Of a stretch of DNA of 64,000 bases, positions 1 through 8,046 are shown one piece after another. The stretch spans positions 62,001 through 126,000 of the forward strand of contig JAHHIH010000004.1 of NCBI GenBank assembly GCA_019358835.1, written 5' to 3'. Position 1 is the first letter of the stretch, and every line of letters starts with the position of its first letter. The DNA comes from Tildeniella torsiva UHER 1998/13D (GTDB lineage Bacteria; Cyanobacteriota; Cyanobacteriia; Phormidesmidales; Phormidesmidaceae). The notes below the pieces were generated by a model. It had not been told where the DNA came from and ran no database searches. It was given only the letters and a program-made list of their open reading frames with translations. Made by a program: the position numbers and the translations under genes.

Positions 1-169
1 TGATATCCACCGCTGGGGCAGCGGCTACGGCTTCGACTACGGGGGGCTGCTCGGCCCACTGGGGCCGGGCCAGCTCAAAGCTGAGGATGCCGTCGTCGGC
101 CCGTACGGCAGTGGGGCTAAACAGGGCCAACAGAGCACTGGCGGCTAGAAGAGTGGGATGTAGCTTCAT
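1..169 (-). CDS. Exported protein, N-terminal part only
   Basis: Only the first 56 codons lie in the window. An ATG at 169 opens a typical Sec signal peptide: MKLH, then a hydrophobic stretch rich in Leu and Ala, then a VRA-DD cleavage site near residue 26. The mature start is acidic and then Pro/Ala/Val-rich. No domain can be recognised from so little sequence. No clear ribosome binding site precedes the ATG. The reading frame is open to the window edge, so it is a partial gene and not a fragment. Export is well supported; function is unknown. Confidence 0.55.
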   Translation of the reverse strand, partial: MKLHPTLLAASALLALFSPTAVRADDGILSFELARPQWAEQPPVVEAVAAAPAVDI

Positions 170-244
170 GGGGCAGCGGGGGATAGATGGCCAAGAAGAT
201 TGGGGCTGAGGGGGAATTGGGATTCTGAAGCAGAAGGGGCTGGG

Positions 245-862
245 CTAGAACGGTAGGCGAGGGGGCGGACGATTCAGCGATCGCTCCAGTACGCGATCGG
301 AGGGCTCGACCATGGCCCAAGAGCCATCGGGCTGGCGTCGCAGAGTGGCAAAGTGAATGTAGCGCCCACGCCCCATGACGGTGCCTGCCTCCACCGACCC
401 CACGCGCGGTTGGCTAACGCCGCAGTAGCGAAATAGGTAGGCCGGTACCTCTGGGCTCGAAAAATAGATGCAGTTGAATCCCTTGGCAGCCAGTTCTACC
501 TGACCCGTAAACGGAGCGCGCAGCCGTGCCCCTTGGAGCCGTAGGGAAATATCGCCCAGGCTGCCGGTGACCAACTGCCCGGCCACGCGATCGCCCGATT
601 CGATTTCCCAGGCCTGCTTCAGCACGATCTGACGGGGTGCCATCGGAGTCAGCCTGCCACAGCCGCTTAGGGTAACCATCAGCAGGCCGAGGCCCAGACC
701 CAGGGCCAGTCGACCTAGGCTGTGGGGCAGTGTAGCCAAGCGCAGAAACTTAGGCTGAGACAACGGTCGTCTCGCCCACAGACTTGAACATCCCCAGCCA
801 AACTGACTCATCAACAGCAGGGCACTATTGAAACCGAAAGCGGTAGCCCGCGTACTCGTCAT
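245..862 (-). CDS. Cyanobacterial lipoprotein of unknown function
   Basis: The open frame is 205 codons, but the true start is probably well inside it. A lipoprotein signal (hydrophobic Leu/Gly run followed by the lipobox LSGC) places the acylated Cys at residue 68 of the longest frame, so a start near residues 35-50 (TTG or CTG codons exist) would give a normal signal length. The mature part has a compact, Gly-rich beta pattern with the motifs APFTG, CIYFSSPE, YLFRYCG and GRGRYIHFATLRRQ. This loosely recalls a degenerate M23/lysostaphin-like fold, but I do not see a complete metal-binding set and give no enzymatic call. The long frame overlaps the upstream gene by 38 bases, which also argues for a later start. 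Likely anchored in the cell envelope. Confidence 0.6.
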   Translation of the reverse strand: MTSTRATAFGFNSALLLMSQFGWGCSSLWARRPLSQPKFLRLATLPHSLGRLALGLGLGLLMVTLSGCGRLTPMAPRQIVLKQAWEIESGDRVAGQLVTGSLGDISLRLQGARLRAPFTGQVELAAKGFNCIYFSSPEVPAYLFRYCGVSQPRVGSVEAGTVMGRGRYIHFATLRRQPDGSWAMVEPSDRVLERSLNRPPPRLPF

Positions 863-1238
863 TTTCGTACAAAATTACTAGCTGCACGGTCGGATCCCAA
901 GCCATCGGGTAGGCTTCGCGCTCTGAGACCACCCCAGAGCGTACCTGGAGCTGAGGCAGAGCACAGTAGGGCTCGGCCACAATCTTGCGCACGTTTTCTT
1001 TAGGGTCTCGCTCGGGCACCACCAGGAGCTGAGCGAGCTGTTCACGGCTCAACTGGGCCGTACCCTGCACAATTTTTTCGCACCCTTCAGTGCTCTGTGG
1101 CCTGGCGGCCTGCAACCAGCCCCCGGCCCCCTGACCGTCGATGGCCAGTAGCCCTATGGCCAGCAAAATTCCCCCGGCGATAAAGGGCTTGGCGGTTGCC
1201 AGGGTGATTCTCTCCCCCTGCGGATGCATTGAAACCAT
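825..1238 (-). CDS. Small membrane-anchored hypothetical protein
   Basis: This 137-residue protein has one N-terminal membrane segment (about residues 18-35, FIAGGILLAIGLLAI) and a soluble C-terminal part with two Cys residues (in EGCEK and EPYCA) that could form a disulfide outside the membrane. It ends in an acidic then aromatic tail (YENDEYAGYRFRFQ). The start is well set: AAGGAG lies 7 bases before the ATG at 1238. It lies directly upstream of the lipoprotein gene on the same strand and its end overlaps that frame, so the two are probably co-transcribed and act together in the envelope. I recognise no known domain. Confidence 0.65.
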   Translation of the reverse strand: MVSMHPQGERITLATAKPFIAGGILLAIGLLAIDGQGAGGWLQAARPQSTEGCEKIVQGTAQLSREQLAQLLVVPERDPKENVRKIVAEPYCALPQLQVRSGVVSEREAYPMAWDPTVQLVILYENDEYAGYRFRFQ

Positions 1239-1282
1239 AAGCTGACTCCTTGAAACTCAGTGAAGAATGGAGCTACACCGCA

Positions 1283-2293
1283 CTAGAGTTGACCGCCCAC
1301 AACCAGCCCTAAAACCAATAAAAACACCCGAATGGCTGGGCCAAAGGCCAGCTTTGGGGCTAGGGTGGCTCGGTAGAGGGCATAGGCGGTGATGGCGGTA
1401 ATCGCGGCTACCGCTACCGACCAGAGGGCTGGAAAGGCGGCCAATAGAAGATTCAGCGCCAGGCGACCGATGACTCCACCCCCTAGCCACAGCACCCCAT
1501 CCACGAGGGAAAGAGACGCGCCCCTGGTCGAAGGCCCCAGCGAGCGACCAGGGGCAACCAGTGGCCTGGGTTGGCGAGGGGTGACGAATTGGGCGATCGC
1601 TAAACCGGTATCCCAGATGGTGCGACTCACCTGAGCGATTAGTTGAGAAGGCTCTTGGCCTAGGGCCAACAGGTCTGTGGCGAGGGCGCTCCACTGGCTT
1701 CGACCTCGGTTTCTAGGCGAGCCATAGGTGGTGCGCCGATGGCCAGCCGGTTCATCGGCAGGCATGGAGGGAGTTCGAGTCCCTAAAGGTGGGTTGGGGC
1801 GAGCGGCTCGAAAGGCCAGCACAATATTGCCCTGCTGATCCATTTCCGCCGAGGCCAGCACAGCCCGCTCGGTGTCGAGTTCTGGGGGCGCGATCGCCTG
1901 CCCTTGGAGATTGACGGTGGGATACAAACGGATCAAGCGAGCTTGAATCAGATTCATTTCGGCGATCGCCCGCTCTTGCTCTGACGACAGCTGGTTGATC
2001 CGTTGGGCCATGGCGTTCAGGCGTTTGAGATAGACTTCCGCAGGCGCTGAGCCAGCCGGCAAATCGGTTCCTGGCTCAGCGGATCCCTGTTCGGCTCGCC
2101 ATTGCAGGGCTTCAACGGCGGTAGAAAAATCGACGCCAGGGCGCGACGGCCCTCCAGGGCTGGCCTGGGAGCTTCTGACTGCTGACCCCAGCCGCGCCGG
2201 TTCCCCTGCCCAATCAACCTGTACGGCGGAGTCGCTTTGGCTCAGGGCGTTGACCGTATCAGTAAGTTTGGTTTGAATGCTTTGAAAATCCAT
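1283..2293 (-). CDS. Hypothetical protein with C-terminal membrane segments
   Basis: The protein has 336 residues in three parts. The N-terminal 110 residues are low complexity (Ser, Pro, Gly, Ala). Residues about 105-150 form a charged helical region with an RINQLSSEQERAIAEMN heptad-like pattern, followed by a segment with IRLYPTVNLQG. The last 75 residues carry two or three hydrophobic stretches (LALNLLLAAFPALWSVAVAA and a C-terminal VFLLVLGLVVGG). The layout suggests a membrane protein with a cytoplasmic coiled-coil domain. No family is recognised. The ATG at 2293 has no strong ribosome binding site. It runs in the same direction as the next two genes and is 44 bases from them, so one transcript is likely. 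Confidence 0.6.
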   Translation of the reverse strand: MDFQSIQTKLTDTVNALSQSDSAVQVDWAGEPARLGSAVRSSQASPGGPSRPGVDFSTAVEALQWRAEQGSAEPGTDLPAGSAPAEVYLKRLNAMAQRINQLSSEQERAIAEMNLIQARLIRLYPTVNLQGQAIAPPELDTERAVLASAEMDQQGNIVLAFRAARPNPPLGTRTPSMPADEPAGHRRTTYGSPRNRGRSQWSALATDLLALGQEPSQLIAQVSRTIWDTGLAIAQFVTPRQPRPLVAPGRSLGPSTRGASLSLVDGVLWLGGGVIGRLALNLLLAAFPALWSVAVAAITAITAYALYRATLAPKLAFGPAIRVFLLVLGLVVGGQL

Positions 2294-2869
2294 TGCCCAG
2301 TACCCGAGAAGAGAGCCGCCAAAAACTACGAACCCTACCCTTCGAGTCCTTTGACTGACGTAGAGTTGACCTCAGTCACCAAGAGGAATAGGGTTCCGAA
2401 AGGAAGATAATACAAGTGTACCATATCCCCTGAGATATGTACTAAAAATGTACTATCCTGCTTGACTTCTAGAAAAGGCGTAGCCAAGACAGCTGGACAT
2501 GGGCCAGGAGTAACTCGACCTGGAGCGACGGAAGTATTGGGATCCTTTCTGCCGGGCGGTTTTGCCTTGCCGTCAGCTCAGTAATGTGAAAACTATCCGC
2601 AGAAACGTCAGCAACCCAGGGCGACTCTGTAAATTGAAGTCACCCGAGTGACGATTTATCACAATTGCCTTTGATGACTCGTCTCTGCAGTGGCGACTGT
2701 ACTGGCTTGCAGCACGGTGTCAGCCGTTGTAAACACTTGGCTCTACCCTTGGGCAGGTGACATTTTTTTATCGCCCTGCTGTTGCAAGATAGATCCACGG
2801 AACTGTTCTGTTGGGGCACTCTGAGCTTAGTAATTTGCCTGTGCCCGATCTACCCTATGAGTTTTTGCC
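2294..2869. other. Intergenic region, no gene seen
   Basis: This 576-base gap separates divergent genes. It holds an A/T-richer block (about 2400-2460) that could carry the promoter of the minus-strand envelope genes. I found no convincing reading frame, terminator, RNA motif or repeat. Confidence 0.4.
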
Positions 2870-3736
2870 ATGGTTAAGGCCTACGACAAACCCCTGCGAC
2901 GTTCTCTCGCTCTGCCAGAGTTAACGAACTCAGGCTGTAGCCCCAGGCCTGACTCCCGGTCGGCAGTGGTGGTGCGGCCAAAATCCTGTCCTTATCACAT
3001 TGTGATGGCCTGCTTTTTGGGTGGTCAGGTGCTGATGCGCATTTTGCGATTTAGGGTTAATCGCCAACGCACCCTAGAGCAGATGGTTGCGGCGGGGCCG
3101 CTCACCCTCACCCCCGTGCTGCTAACGAATGTGTTTGCGGGCATGATTTTCACCATTCAAACCGCCCGAGAGCTAGAGCGCTTTGGGGCAATGCACGCCC
3201 TGGGCGGGGCTTTTGCCATGGCCTTTTGTCGGGAGCTGGCCCCCATTCTGACTGCGGCTATTATGGCTGGGCAGGTGGGCACCGCCTACGCTGCCGAAAT
3301 TGGCTGTATGAAGGTGACCGACCAGATTGACGCCCTTAAGGTGCTGCGCACAGACCCGATCGACTATCTGGTGGTGCCTCGGGTGGTGGCTTGCTGCGTC
3401 ATGCTGCCGGTGCTCACCGTATTAGGCCTGGTGCTGGGTATTGCGGGCGGCGCAGGGGTGGCTTTTTTATTCTATGAGATGCCGGTAGGGCAGTTTTTAG
3501 ACTCGGTGCGATCGCTGATGGTGCTCAACGACCTAATTGCTGTCTTAATTAAATCGGTTTTGTTTGGGGCGATCGTGGCTTTGGCGGGCTGCACCTGGGG
3601 CCTAACGACCACCTGTAGTCGATCGGTTGGCCGGGCAGCGACTTCAGCGGTGGTCACCACCTGGGTAGGGCTCTTTATGGTCGACTTTTTTCTGTCTCTG
3701 GTCTTGTTTGGGGGCATCGGGGCGGCGCTGCACTAG
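2870..3736 (+). CDS. MlaE/YrbE-family ABC lipid transporter permease
   Basis: The permease subunit of a lipid-trafficking ABC system at the inner membrane. The MlaE domain covers about residues 60-285: an amphipathic N-terminal helix region (RQRTLEQMVAAGP), then hydrophobic helices with the family signatures FTIQTARELERFGA, CRELAPILTAAIMAGQVG, AAEIGCMKVTDQIDAL and DPIDYLVVPRVVACC. Members normally work with an MlaF ATPase and an MlaD/MCE protein, which are not in this window; in cyanobacteria these genes are often scattered. The first 45 residues are an unusual Pro/Ser/Arg-rich extension, so the real start might be the Met near residue 46 or 55. It is close to Synechocystis Slr1045 as I remember it. 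Confidence 0.9.
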   Translation: MVKAYDKPLRRSLALPELTNSGCSPRPDSRSAVVVRPKSCPYHIVMACFLGGQVLMRILRFRVNRQRTLEQMVAAGPLTLTPVLLTNVFAGMIFTIQTARELERFGAMHALGGAFAMAFCRELAPILTAAIMAGQVGTAYAAEIGCMKVTDQIDALKVLRTDPIDYLVVPRVVACCVMLPVLTVLGLVLGIAGGAGVAFLFYEMPVGQFLDSVRSLMVLNDLIAVLIKSVLFGAIVALAGCTWGLTTTCSRSVGRAATSAVVTTWVGLFMVDFFLSLVLFGGIGAALH

Positions 3737-3806
3737 CGCGATCGCCCCCGTCGCCATACCCTTCCTGATAGCTGTCGATCAGCCGGAGACGAATCTCGTA
3801 GGCAAG

Positions 3807-4367
3807 CTAGTCTGCCCCGGCGGGCAGCATATCGAAGCGATAGTCTATGTAGGTGTTGTCGGGCATCATGGCCCCGATTAGATTGGCACCATCAAGATCG
3901 GTGTCAGTGAGATCAGCGTCGCGCAGGTCAGCTCCCTGGAGGTTGGCGTGGCTGAGGTTAGCGCCCCGCAAGTTGGCCCGCTTGAGGTTAGCCCCACGCA
4001 GGTCGCTACCGCTGAGAACGGTTTCCTTAAGCGTTGCCCCCTGAAAATTAGCGCCCGTCAGCTTGGCCCCTGACAGCAGCGCTCGGCTCATCTGAACGGC
4101 GGATAAGTCGGCCCGAAAAAAGTCGCTGCCAATTAGGTTGGCCCAGTTGAGTTTGCTTTTGCGAAACAAGCTGTGGGTAAACACGCCGCCAGGCATAAAC
4201 GCGCCCGATAGATTTAAGCCGGAGAGGTTGCAGTCAATAAATTCTACAAAGGGCAGCTTGATGCCCTCCAGCGAGACGTTTCGCAGATCGAGATGGTGAA
4301 ACTGAAGCTGGCCACGGCTGTAGTTCTGGGTGAGGAGGTCAAGGGAGTAGCGGGTGTAGGGATGCAT
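3807..4367 (-). CDS. Pentapeptide-repeat protein
   Basis: The 186-residue protein is mostly tandem A(D/N)LXX pentapeptides, clearest at residues 90-170 ([15 protein letters not shown] and [16 protein letters not shown]). These build a right-handed quadrilateral beta-helix. The N-terminal 35 residues are non-repeat, and the tail ([15 protein letters not shown]) is a capping segment. There is no signal peptide or membrane segment, so it is probably cytosolic. The molecular role of cyanobacterial pentapeptide proteins is mostly unknown, and I see nothing here pointing to the gyrase-protecting Qnr subgroup. It converges with the MlaE permease gene and has no operon partner. Confidence 0.85.
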   Translation of the reverse strand: MHPYTRYSLDLLTQNYSRGQLQFHHLDLRNVSLEGIKLPFVEFIDCNLSGLNLSGAFMPGGVFTHSLFRKSKLNWANLIGSDFFRADLSAVQMSRALLSGAKLTGANFQGATLKETVLSGSDLRGANLKRANLRGANLSHANLQGADLRDADLTDTDLDGANLIGAMMPDNTYIDYRFDMLPAGAD

Positions 4368-4842
4368 GGGCAGGCCGTGGAGAGAAGGCTGGGATGGAGC
4401 GATCGCAGGTCGGCGATCGCCTGCGCAATTTAGATGACTGAAGCGCCTAACCAGTCGTTTGGAACCCTTGCCGTGACTGGCAGCTAGCGCATGACCCTTA
4501 CTGTCATCCTAGGTGGTTTTAAGGGGCGCGTACCTGACAGCCTCTTTAATATTTGTGTTCCCCTAAGGGGGCGGCGGATGGTTCCCTCGGAGCAGCGGGC
4601 TTTCTCAAGGGTTGGCAGGCCTGAAGCGGCCCCATGATTCTGGGTGCTCCGGGAATTGTAGCCGCAGCCTCTGCAAAAATGCTTAGCACTTTCAATTTGC
4701 TTGGCGCAACTTAATTTGACATTTTGTTACATTTGGTTTACATTGAGTTACATAAGCGAAATGCGTCAGCATTGACTGCGCAGCCGAGTTTGGTAAGCGG
4801 CGCGTTTTGCGACTGTCCCGATCTCGAACTGGAGGTTTACCT
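4368..4842. other. Intergenic region holding the psb35 promoter and long leader
   Basis: The first half (4440-4680) is GC-rich with several short complementary runs, for example CCCCTAAGGGGG near 4560, and could fold, but it matches no RNA family I know. The second half holds the HLR1-type promoter described separately, followed by an untranslated leader of roughly 90 bases before psb35. Confidence 0.4.
4716..4754 (+). promoter_or_regulatory. Core promoter overlapped by an HLR1 (RpaB) site
   Basis: TTGACA at 4716-4721 and TACATT at 4739-4744 are separated by 17 bases, a good sigma-70-type promoter. Over it lie three repeats of the RpaB-binding half-site: GTTACATT (4726-4733), TTTACATT (4737-4744) and GTTACATA (4747-4754). 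The last two have exactly the 2-base gap of the HLR1 consensus. Because the site overlaps the -10 box, RpaB should repress in low light and release in high light (inference from known HLR1 placement rules). Confidence 0.7.
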
Positions 4843-5076
4843 ATGACTGCTCTATTGATTTCTCTTTTTGTAGTTGGCTGGGTTGCCGCTGCTCTGATTG
4901 GTACCCAGGCCTACTTCCGGGGTGAGCAAACCAAGCCTATCCACGAGCGCAACTGGCGCTCTGACTCCTTTGACCAGCTGGCTCAGTCGGTAACTGGCCA
5001 AGCGACTGACTTCGGCGATCGGGTTCCCGCTTACAGCGGCGACGCCTTTTCCAGCAGCGTAATTTCTGGTCAATGA
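4843..5076 (+). CDS. psb35: Psb35-like photosystem II assembly protein
   Basis: A 77-residue, single-pass thylakoid protein. One membrane helix fills residues 3-22 (LLISLFVVGWVAAALIG). The conserved sequence TQAYFRGEQTKPIHERNWRS follows on the other side, then a variable Ser/Asp-rich tail. I recognise this as the Psb35 family (Synechocystis Ssl2148), which stabilises the CP47 assembly module together with high-light-inducible proteins. The start is firm: GGAGG at 4831-4835 lies 7 bases before the ATG at 4843; an upstream in-frame start at 4807 lacks such a site. The HLR1 promoter upstream and a strong terminator downstream make it a single-gene, light-regulated unit. Symbol assigned from memory of the family. 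Confidence 0.75.
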   Translation: MTALLISLFVVGWVAAALIGTQAYFRGEQTKPIHERNWRSDSFDQLAQSVTGQATDFGDRVPAYSGDAFSSSVISGQ

Positions 5077-5141
5077 TACAGAGCTGCCAATCGTTATTCT
5101 CTGACGGTACGCGTTATCCCCTGTAGGGCTCCTACCTCTAG

Positions 5142-5170
5142 AGCCGTCCCCAAGTTGGGGGCGGCTTTTT
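5142..5170 (+). terminator. Rho-independent terminator of psb35
   Basis: AGCCGTCCCC (5142-5151) pairs with GGGGGCGGCT (5157-5166) over 10 bp including one G-T pair, with a 5-base loop, followed by a run of T. It lies 66 bases past the psb35 stop. Confidence 0.9.
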
Positions 5171-5222
5171 GTTGGCGATGACCCCAGAAGTAAGGGCGAT
5201 CGCTTGCTGATGCTGGGGATGA

Positions 5223-7988
5223 TCAGCCGACCTCCCGCTCGACCACAATGACGTTTTCGGTTATCTGCTCAAAGGTGTCGTCGTGGCTAATCACAAATAG
5301 CTGCTGAAACGTTTTGATGCGGCCAATGGCCTCGGCGAGACCCTGGCGTCGGGTGCGATCCATATTGGTGGTAGGTTCGTCAAAGAAGGCGATATCGGCA
5401 TCGGCCAGTACCTTGAGCAGGGCTAGGCGTACCGCCAGGGCCGCACACATCTGCTCGCCCCCCGACAGGTTGACGAACCGCCGCTGATTGGGGCCATCCT
5501 GCACCACAATTTCGTAGTCCCGCGTCCACTGAAGGGCGACGTTGGGGCGGTTAAGCAGGTCTCGAAACAGGCGGTCGGCCTGCTGCGAAATGCTGCGCAC
5601 GTACTGCTCAGTGATTCGCGGCCCGGCTTCGTTGTAGGCCTTACGGGCAAAGTTGATAAAGCGCCTGGCCTTTTCCCGAGCCTGGAGCTGCTGTTTGGCG
5701 ATATCGCGCCGCTGGGCGATCGCCTCCAAACCGGCAATTTGCTGATCCAGGTCGGTCAATCGCTGGCGCTGCTGGGGCAAGCTCCCGGCCAGCTGGTCGG
5801 CCTCAGATTTGACGGTGCTGTAGGTGGTTTCTAGGGTGGCAGCAGCTTCGGGGTTGAACTCGGCTAGGGTGGCCTGGTAGGCCTGGTCAGCCTCGCGCTG
5901 CTGCTGCTGTACTAGGGAAAGGTCGGTCTGGGCTGCGGCCAGGTCGGTCTGTAGCTGGCTGTGCTGGTTGGCTAGCGATTGGTTTTGGAGATACAGCCCG
6001 TAGCCTGCCTGGTGTTGGGCGCGATCGCGCTGTACCTGGGCCAGGCGCTGGTCGAGGTCGGCGAAGGGCTCTAGCTGACTGCTCAGTGCCTTGAGCTGCT
6101 GGTCTAGCGCTTCTAGGGCGCTGGTTTGGGCGGCGGCAGCTTGCTCAACGCGGGCTTTGTCTTGCAGGGTGCGCCCGAGAATCTGGCTTTTTTCTCGCGG
6201 TCTGCCCAAGGCCTCCAGCTCTTTATTCAGGGCATCTAGGGTGGTCTGTCCCTGGACGTGCTGGGCGAGTTGCTGAGTTAGCTCCTCTGCCTCGGCAAGT
6301 AGCTCAGCCTGGGCCTGCTGAATTTGCTCCAGTTGAGTGATGATGCCCTTGAGCTGGTCGAGTTCGCCCCGCCAGCCGTAGCGCTGTTTGAGGTCGGTTT
6401 CTAAGGTTTGGAGCGTGGTCTTGAGAACTGCTTCATCGGTTTGATCGGCCAGGTCGCTGAGAATAGCGTCTAGGGCCGACAGCAGCGATCCGTGCAGGTC
6501 GGTGGCTCCCTGAAGAGACTGCTCCAGGCGTTCCAGGGTTGGGCCTGAGAGCAGCGGCAGGCTCTCGGCGATCGCGGCTAAATCTTTAAGGACGGCTTCA
6601 ATTGCGGCCTGTTGGACTTGGCCCTGGCGACGGCTATCTGCCACCAGGGCGCTAATCTCAGCCTCAAACTGGCGGGCGGCGGCCAGGCGGCTGAGCTGCT
6701 GCTGGAGGCGATCGCGCCGATCTTCTAAGGCTGTAATTTCATCAACCTGGGGCTGCAAAGCGAGCAGGCGATCGCGAGTTTGAATGGCCTGCTGCCGCTG
6801 CCGGTCGAGCTGGGCGCTCTGCAATTGGTTCTGCTGAAGCTGAAGCTGCGATCGCTGGGCCTGCTCTAGCTGCTGCATCAGATCTTGGCGCTGGGCCTCC
6901 AGCTGGGCCTGAACCGCTATTTGGGGCTCTAGCTGGGCCAGCTCGCGTTCTGTAGCCGCAAACGATTCGAGCTGGGTTTGCCACCGGGCTAGCTCGACCT
7001 GGGTTTTGCCCTGGGCGGTTTGCAGGGTTTGGGCCTCGCTTTGCAAGCGCTGGCGCTGCTGCTGGGCCTGACCGAGCGCCTCCAACGCTTGCTCGGCAGC
7101 TTGATAGTCTTTGTAGGCGGACTGATGGGCTTGGCACAGGGCGATCGCCTGCTCGGCCTGCTGCATGGATTGCTGGAGTCGGGCCAGGGTACTCTGCTTG
7201 ACCTCAAGCTGGTGCATCAGCCCCTGGCGCTGGGTGGTCAAGGTTTGCACCGCCTGAGCTTGGGCCTTGAGATCGTCCCGCTGGGTTTGCAGCGTGCGGA
7301 GCGTCTCTTGCAATGTTGTTAAGCGCTGCTCGCTGGTGCCAATGGCGGCAACTAGGCTCTGCTGCCGCTGGTGTAGGTCATCCCAACTGGTCAGCGCGTC
7401 TTCGTATTGGGCAATTTCTCGCTTAGTAGCCTCGGCCTGGTCTTCGGCATAGCGGCGCAGGGCATTCATCTGCTTAAAGGCCAGCTTGTAGTCTTCAACC
7501 TTAAGAATGGCGTCGAATACGGCCTTGCGCTGTTCGGCGGGCTGTAAAAAGTCGGCGGTAAAAGTGCCCTGGGGCACCCCCAGGGTGCGGGCAAACAGCT
7601 GAGGCAGGTTGGTGGTGGGGCCTAACCCCAAATGCTGCCGCAGCCAGGGCAGCACCTCATCTTTAATGCGGGTGTAGGGCAGGCGCTCGTTGAGCTGAGG
7701 GTCAAACAGAGCGTAGCCCCGCTGGGTGCAGCGCTGGGCGTGGTACGTGCGGCCATCGTAGTTGGAGGTAAAGGCTACGGTGACCTGGGCGCTGCCGCTG
7801 CCGTTGCGAATCAGGTCGTCTTTGCCGTAGTCGCCCTGGTAGTTGAAGAGCACCCAGGCGATCGCCTCTAAAATACTGGTCTTGCCCGCGCCATTTTCGC
7901 CGCAGATGGCGTTGGTGCCGGGCTGAAACTCAAAGTAGCGATCGCGGTGGGTCTTAAAGTTTTGCAGCGCCACCGACAAAATTTGCAT
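5223..7988 (-). CDS. SbcC/Rad50-like SMC-family ATPase
   Basis: A 921-residue DNA-repair ATPase of the Rad50/SbcC class. The N-terminal half of the ATPase head has the Walker A motif GENGAGKTS (about residues 31-39). Two very long Gln/Leu-rich coiled-coil arms follow (about 170-780). The C-terminal half has the ABC signature LSGGEQMCAALAVRLALL and Walker B IAFFDEPTTNMD, then the H-loop ISHDD. Partners are usually an Mre11/SbcD nuclease; none is in this window. No CxxC zinc hook is present at the apex: the central region (LGRPREKSQILGRTLQDK) contains no Cys at all. It lies 58 bases downstream of the caspase-STAND gene on the same strand, so the two may be co-transcribed. The class is certain; the gene name sbcC is not. 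Confidence 0.88.
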   Translation of the reverse strand: MQILSVALQNFKTHRDRYFEFQPGTNAICGENGAGKTSILEAIAWVLFNYQGDYGKDDLIRNGSGSAQVTVAFTSNYDGRTYHAQRCTQRGYALFDPQLNERLPYTRIKDEVLPWLRQHLGLGPTTNLPQLFARTLGVPQGTFTADFLQPAEQRKAVFDAILKVEDYKLAFKQMNALRRYAEDQAEATKREIAQYEDALTSWDDLHQRQQSLVAAIGTSEQRLTTLQETLRTLQTQRDDLKAQAQAVQTLTTQRQGLMHQLEVKQSTLARLQQSMQQAEQAIALCQAHQSAYKDYQAAEQALEALGQAQQQRQRLQSEAQTLQTAQGKTQVELARWQTQLESFAATERELAQLEPQIAVQAQLEAQRQDLMQQLEQAQRSQLQLQQNQLQSAQLDRQRQQAIQTRDRLLALQPQVDEITALEDRRDRLQQQLSRLAAARQFEAEISALVADSRRQGQVQQAAIEAVLKDLAAIAESLPLLSGPTLERLEQSLQGATDLHGSLLSALDAILSDLADQTDEAVLKTTLQTLETDLKQRYGWRGELDQLKGIITQLEQIQQAQAELLAEAEELTQQLAQHVQGQTTLDALNKELEALGRPREKSQILGRTLQDKARVEQAAAAQTSALEALDQQLKALSSQLEPFADLDQRLAQVQRDRAQHQAGYGLYLQNQSLANQHSQLQTDLAAAQTDLSLVQQQQREADQAYQATLAEFNPEAAATLETTYSTVKSEADQLAGSLPQQRQRLTDLDQQIAGLEAIAQRRDIAKQQLQAREKARRFINFARKAYNEAGPRITEQYVRSISQQADRLFRDLLNRPNVALQWTRDYEIVVQDGPNQRRFVNLSGGEQMCAALAVRLALLKVLADADIAFFDEPTTNMDRTRRQGLAEAIGRIKTFQQLFVISHDDTFEQITENVIVVEREVG

Positions 7989-8046
7989 TGCGTGCCCCGT
8001 TCTATCGCTTCAGCCACGAAGACTAGGATAGCTTTCTTTGCTGGGG

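Noticed and set aside
6742-7207. Long open frames in other phases inside the Rad50-like gene
   Set aside because: Produced by the repetitive Gln/Leu/Ala coding of the coiled coil; the real frame is continuous.
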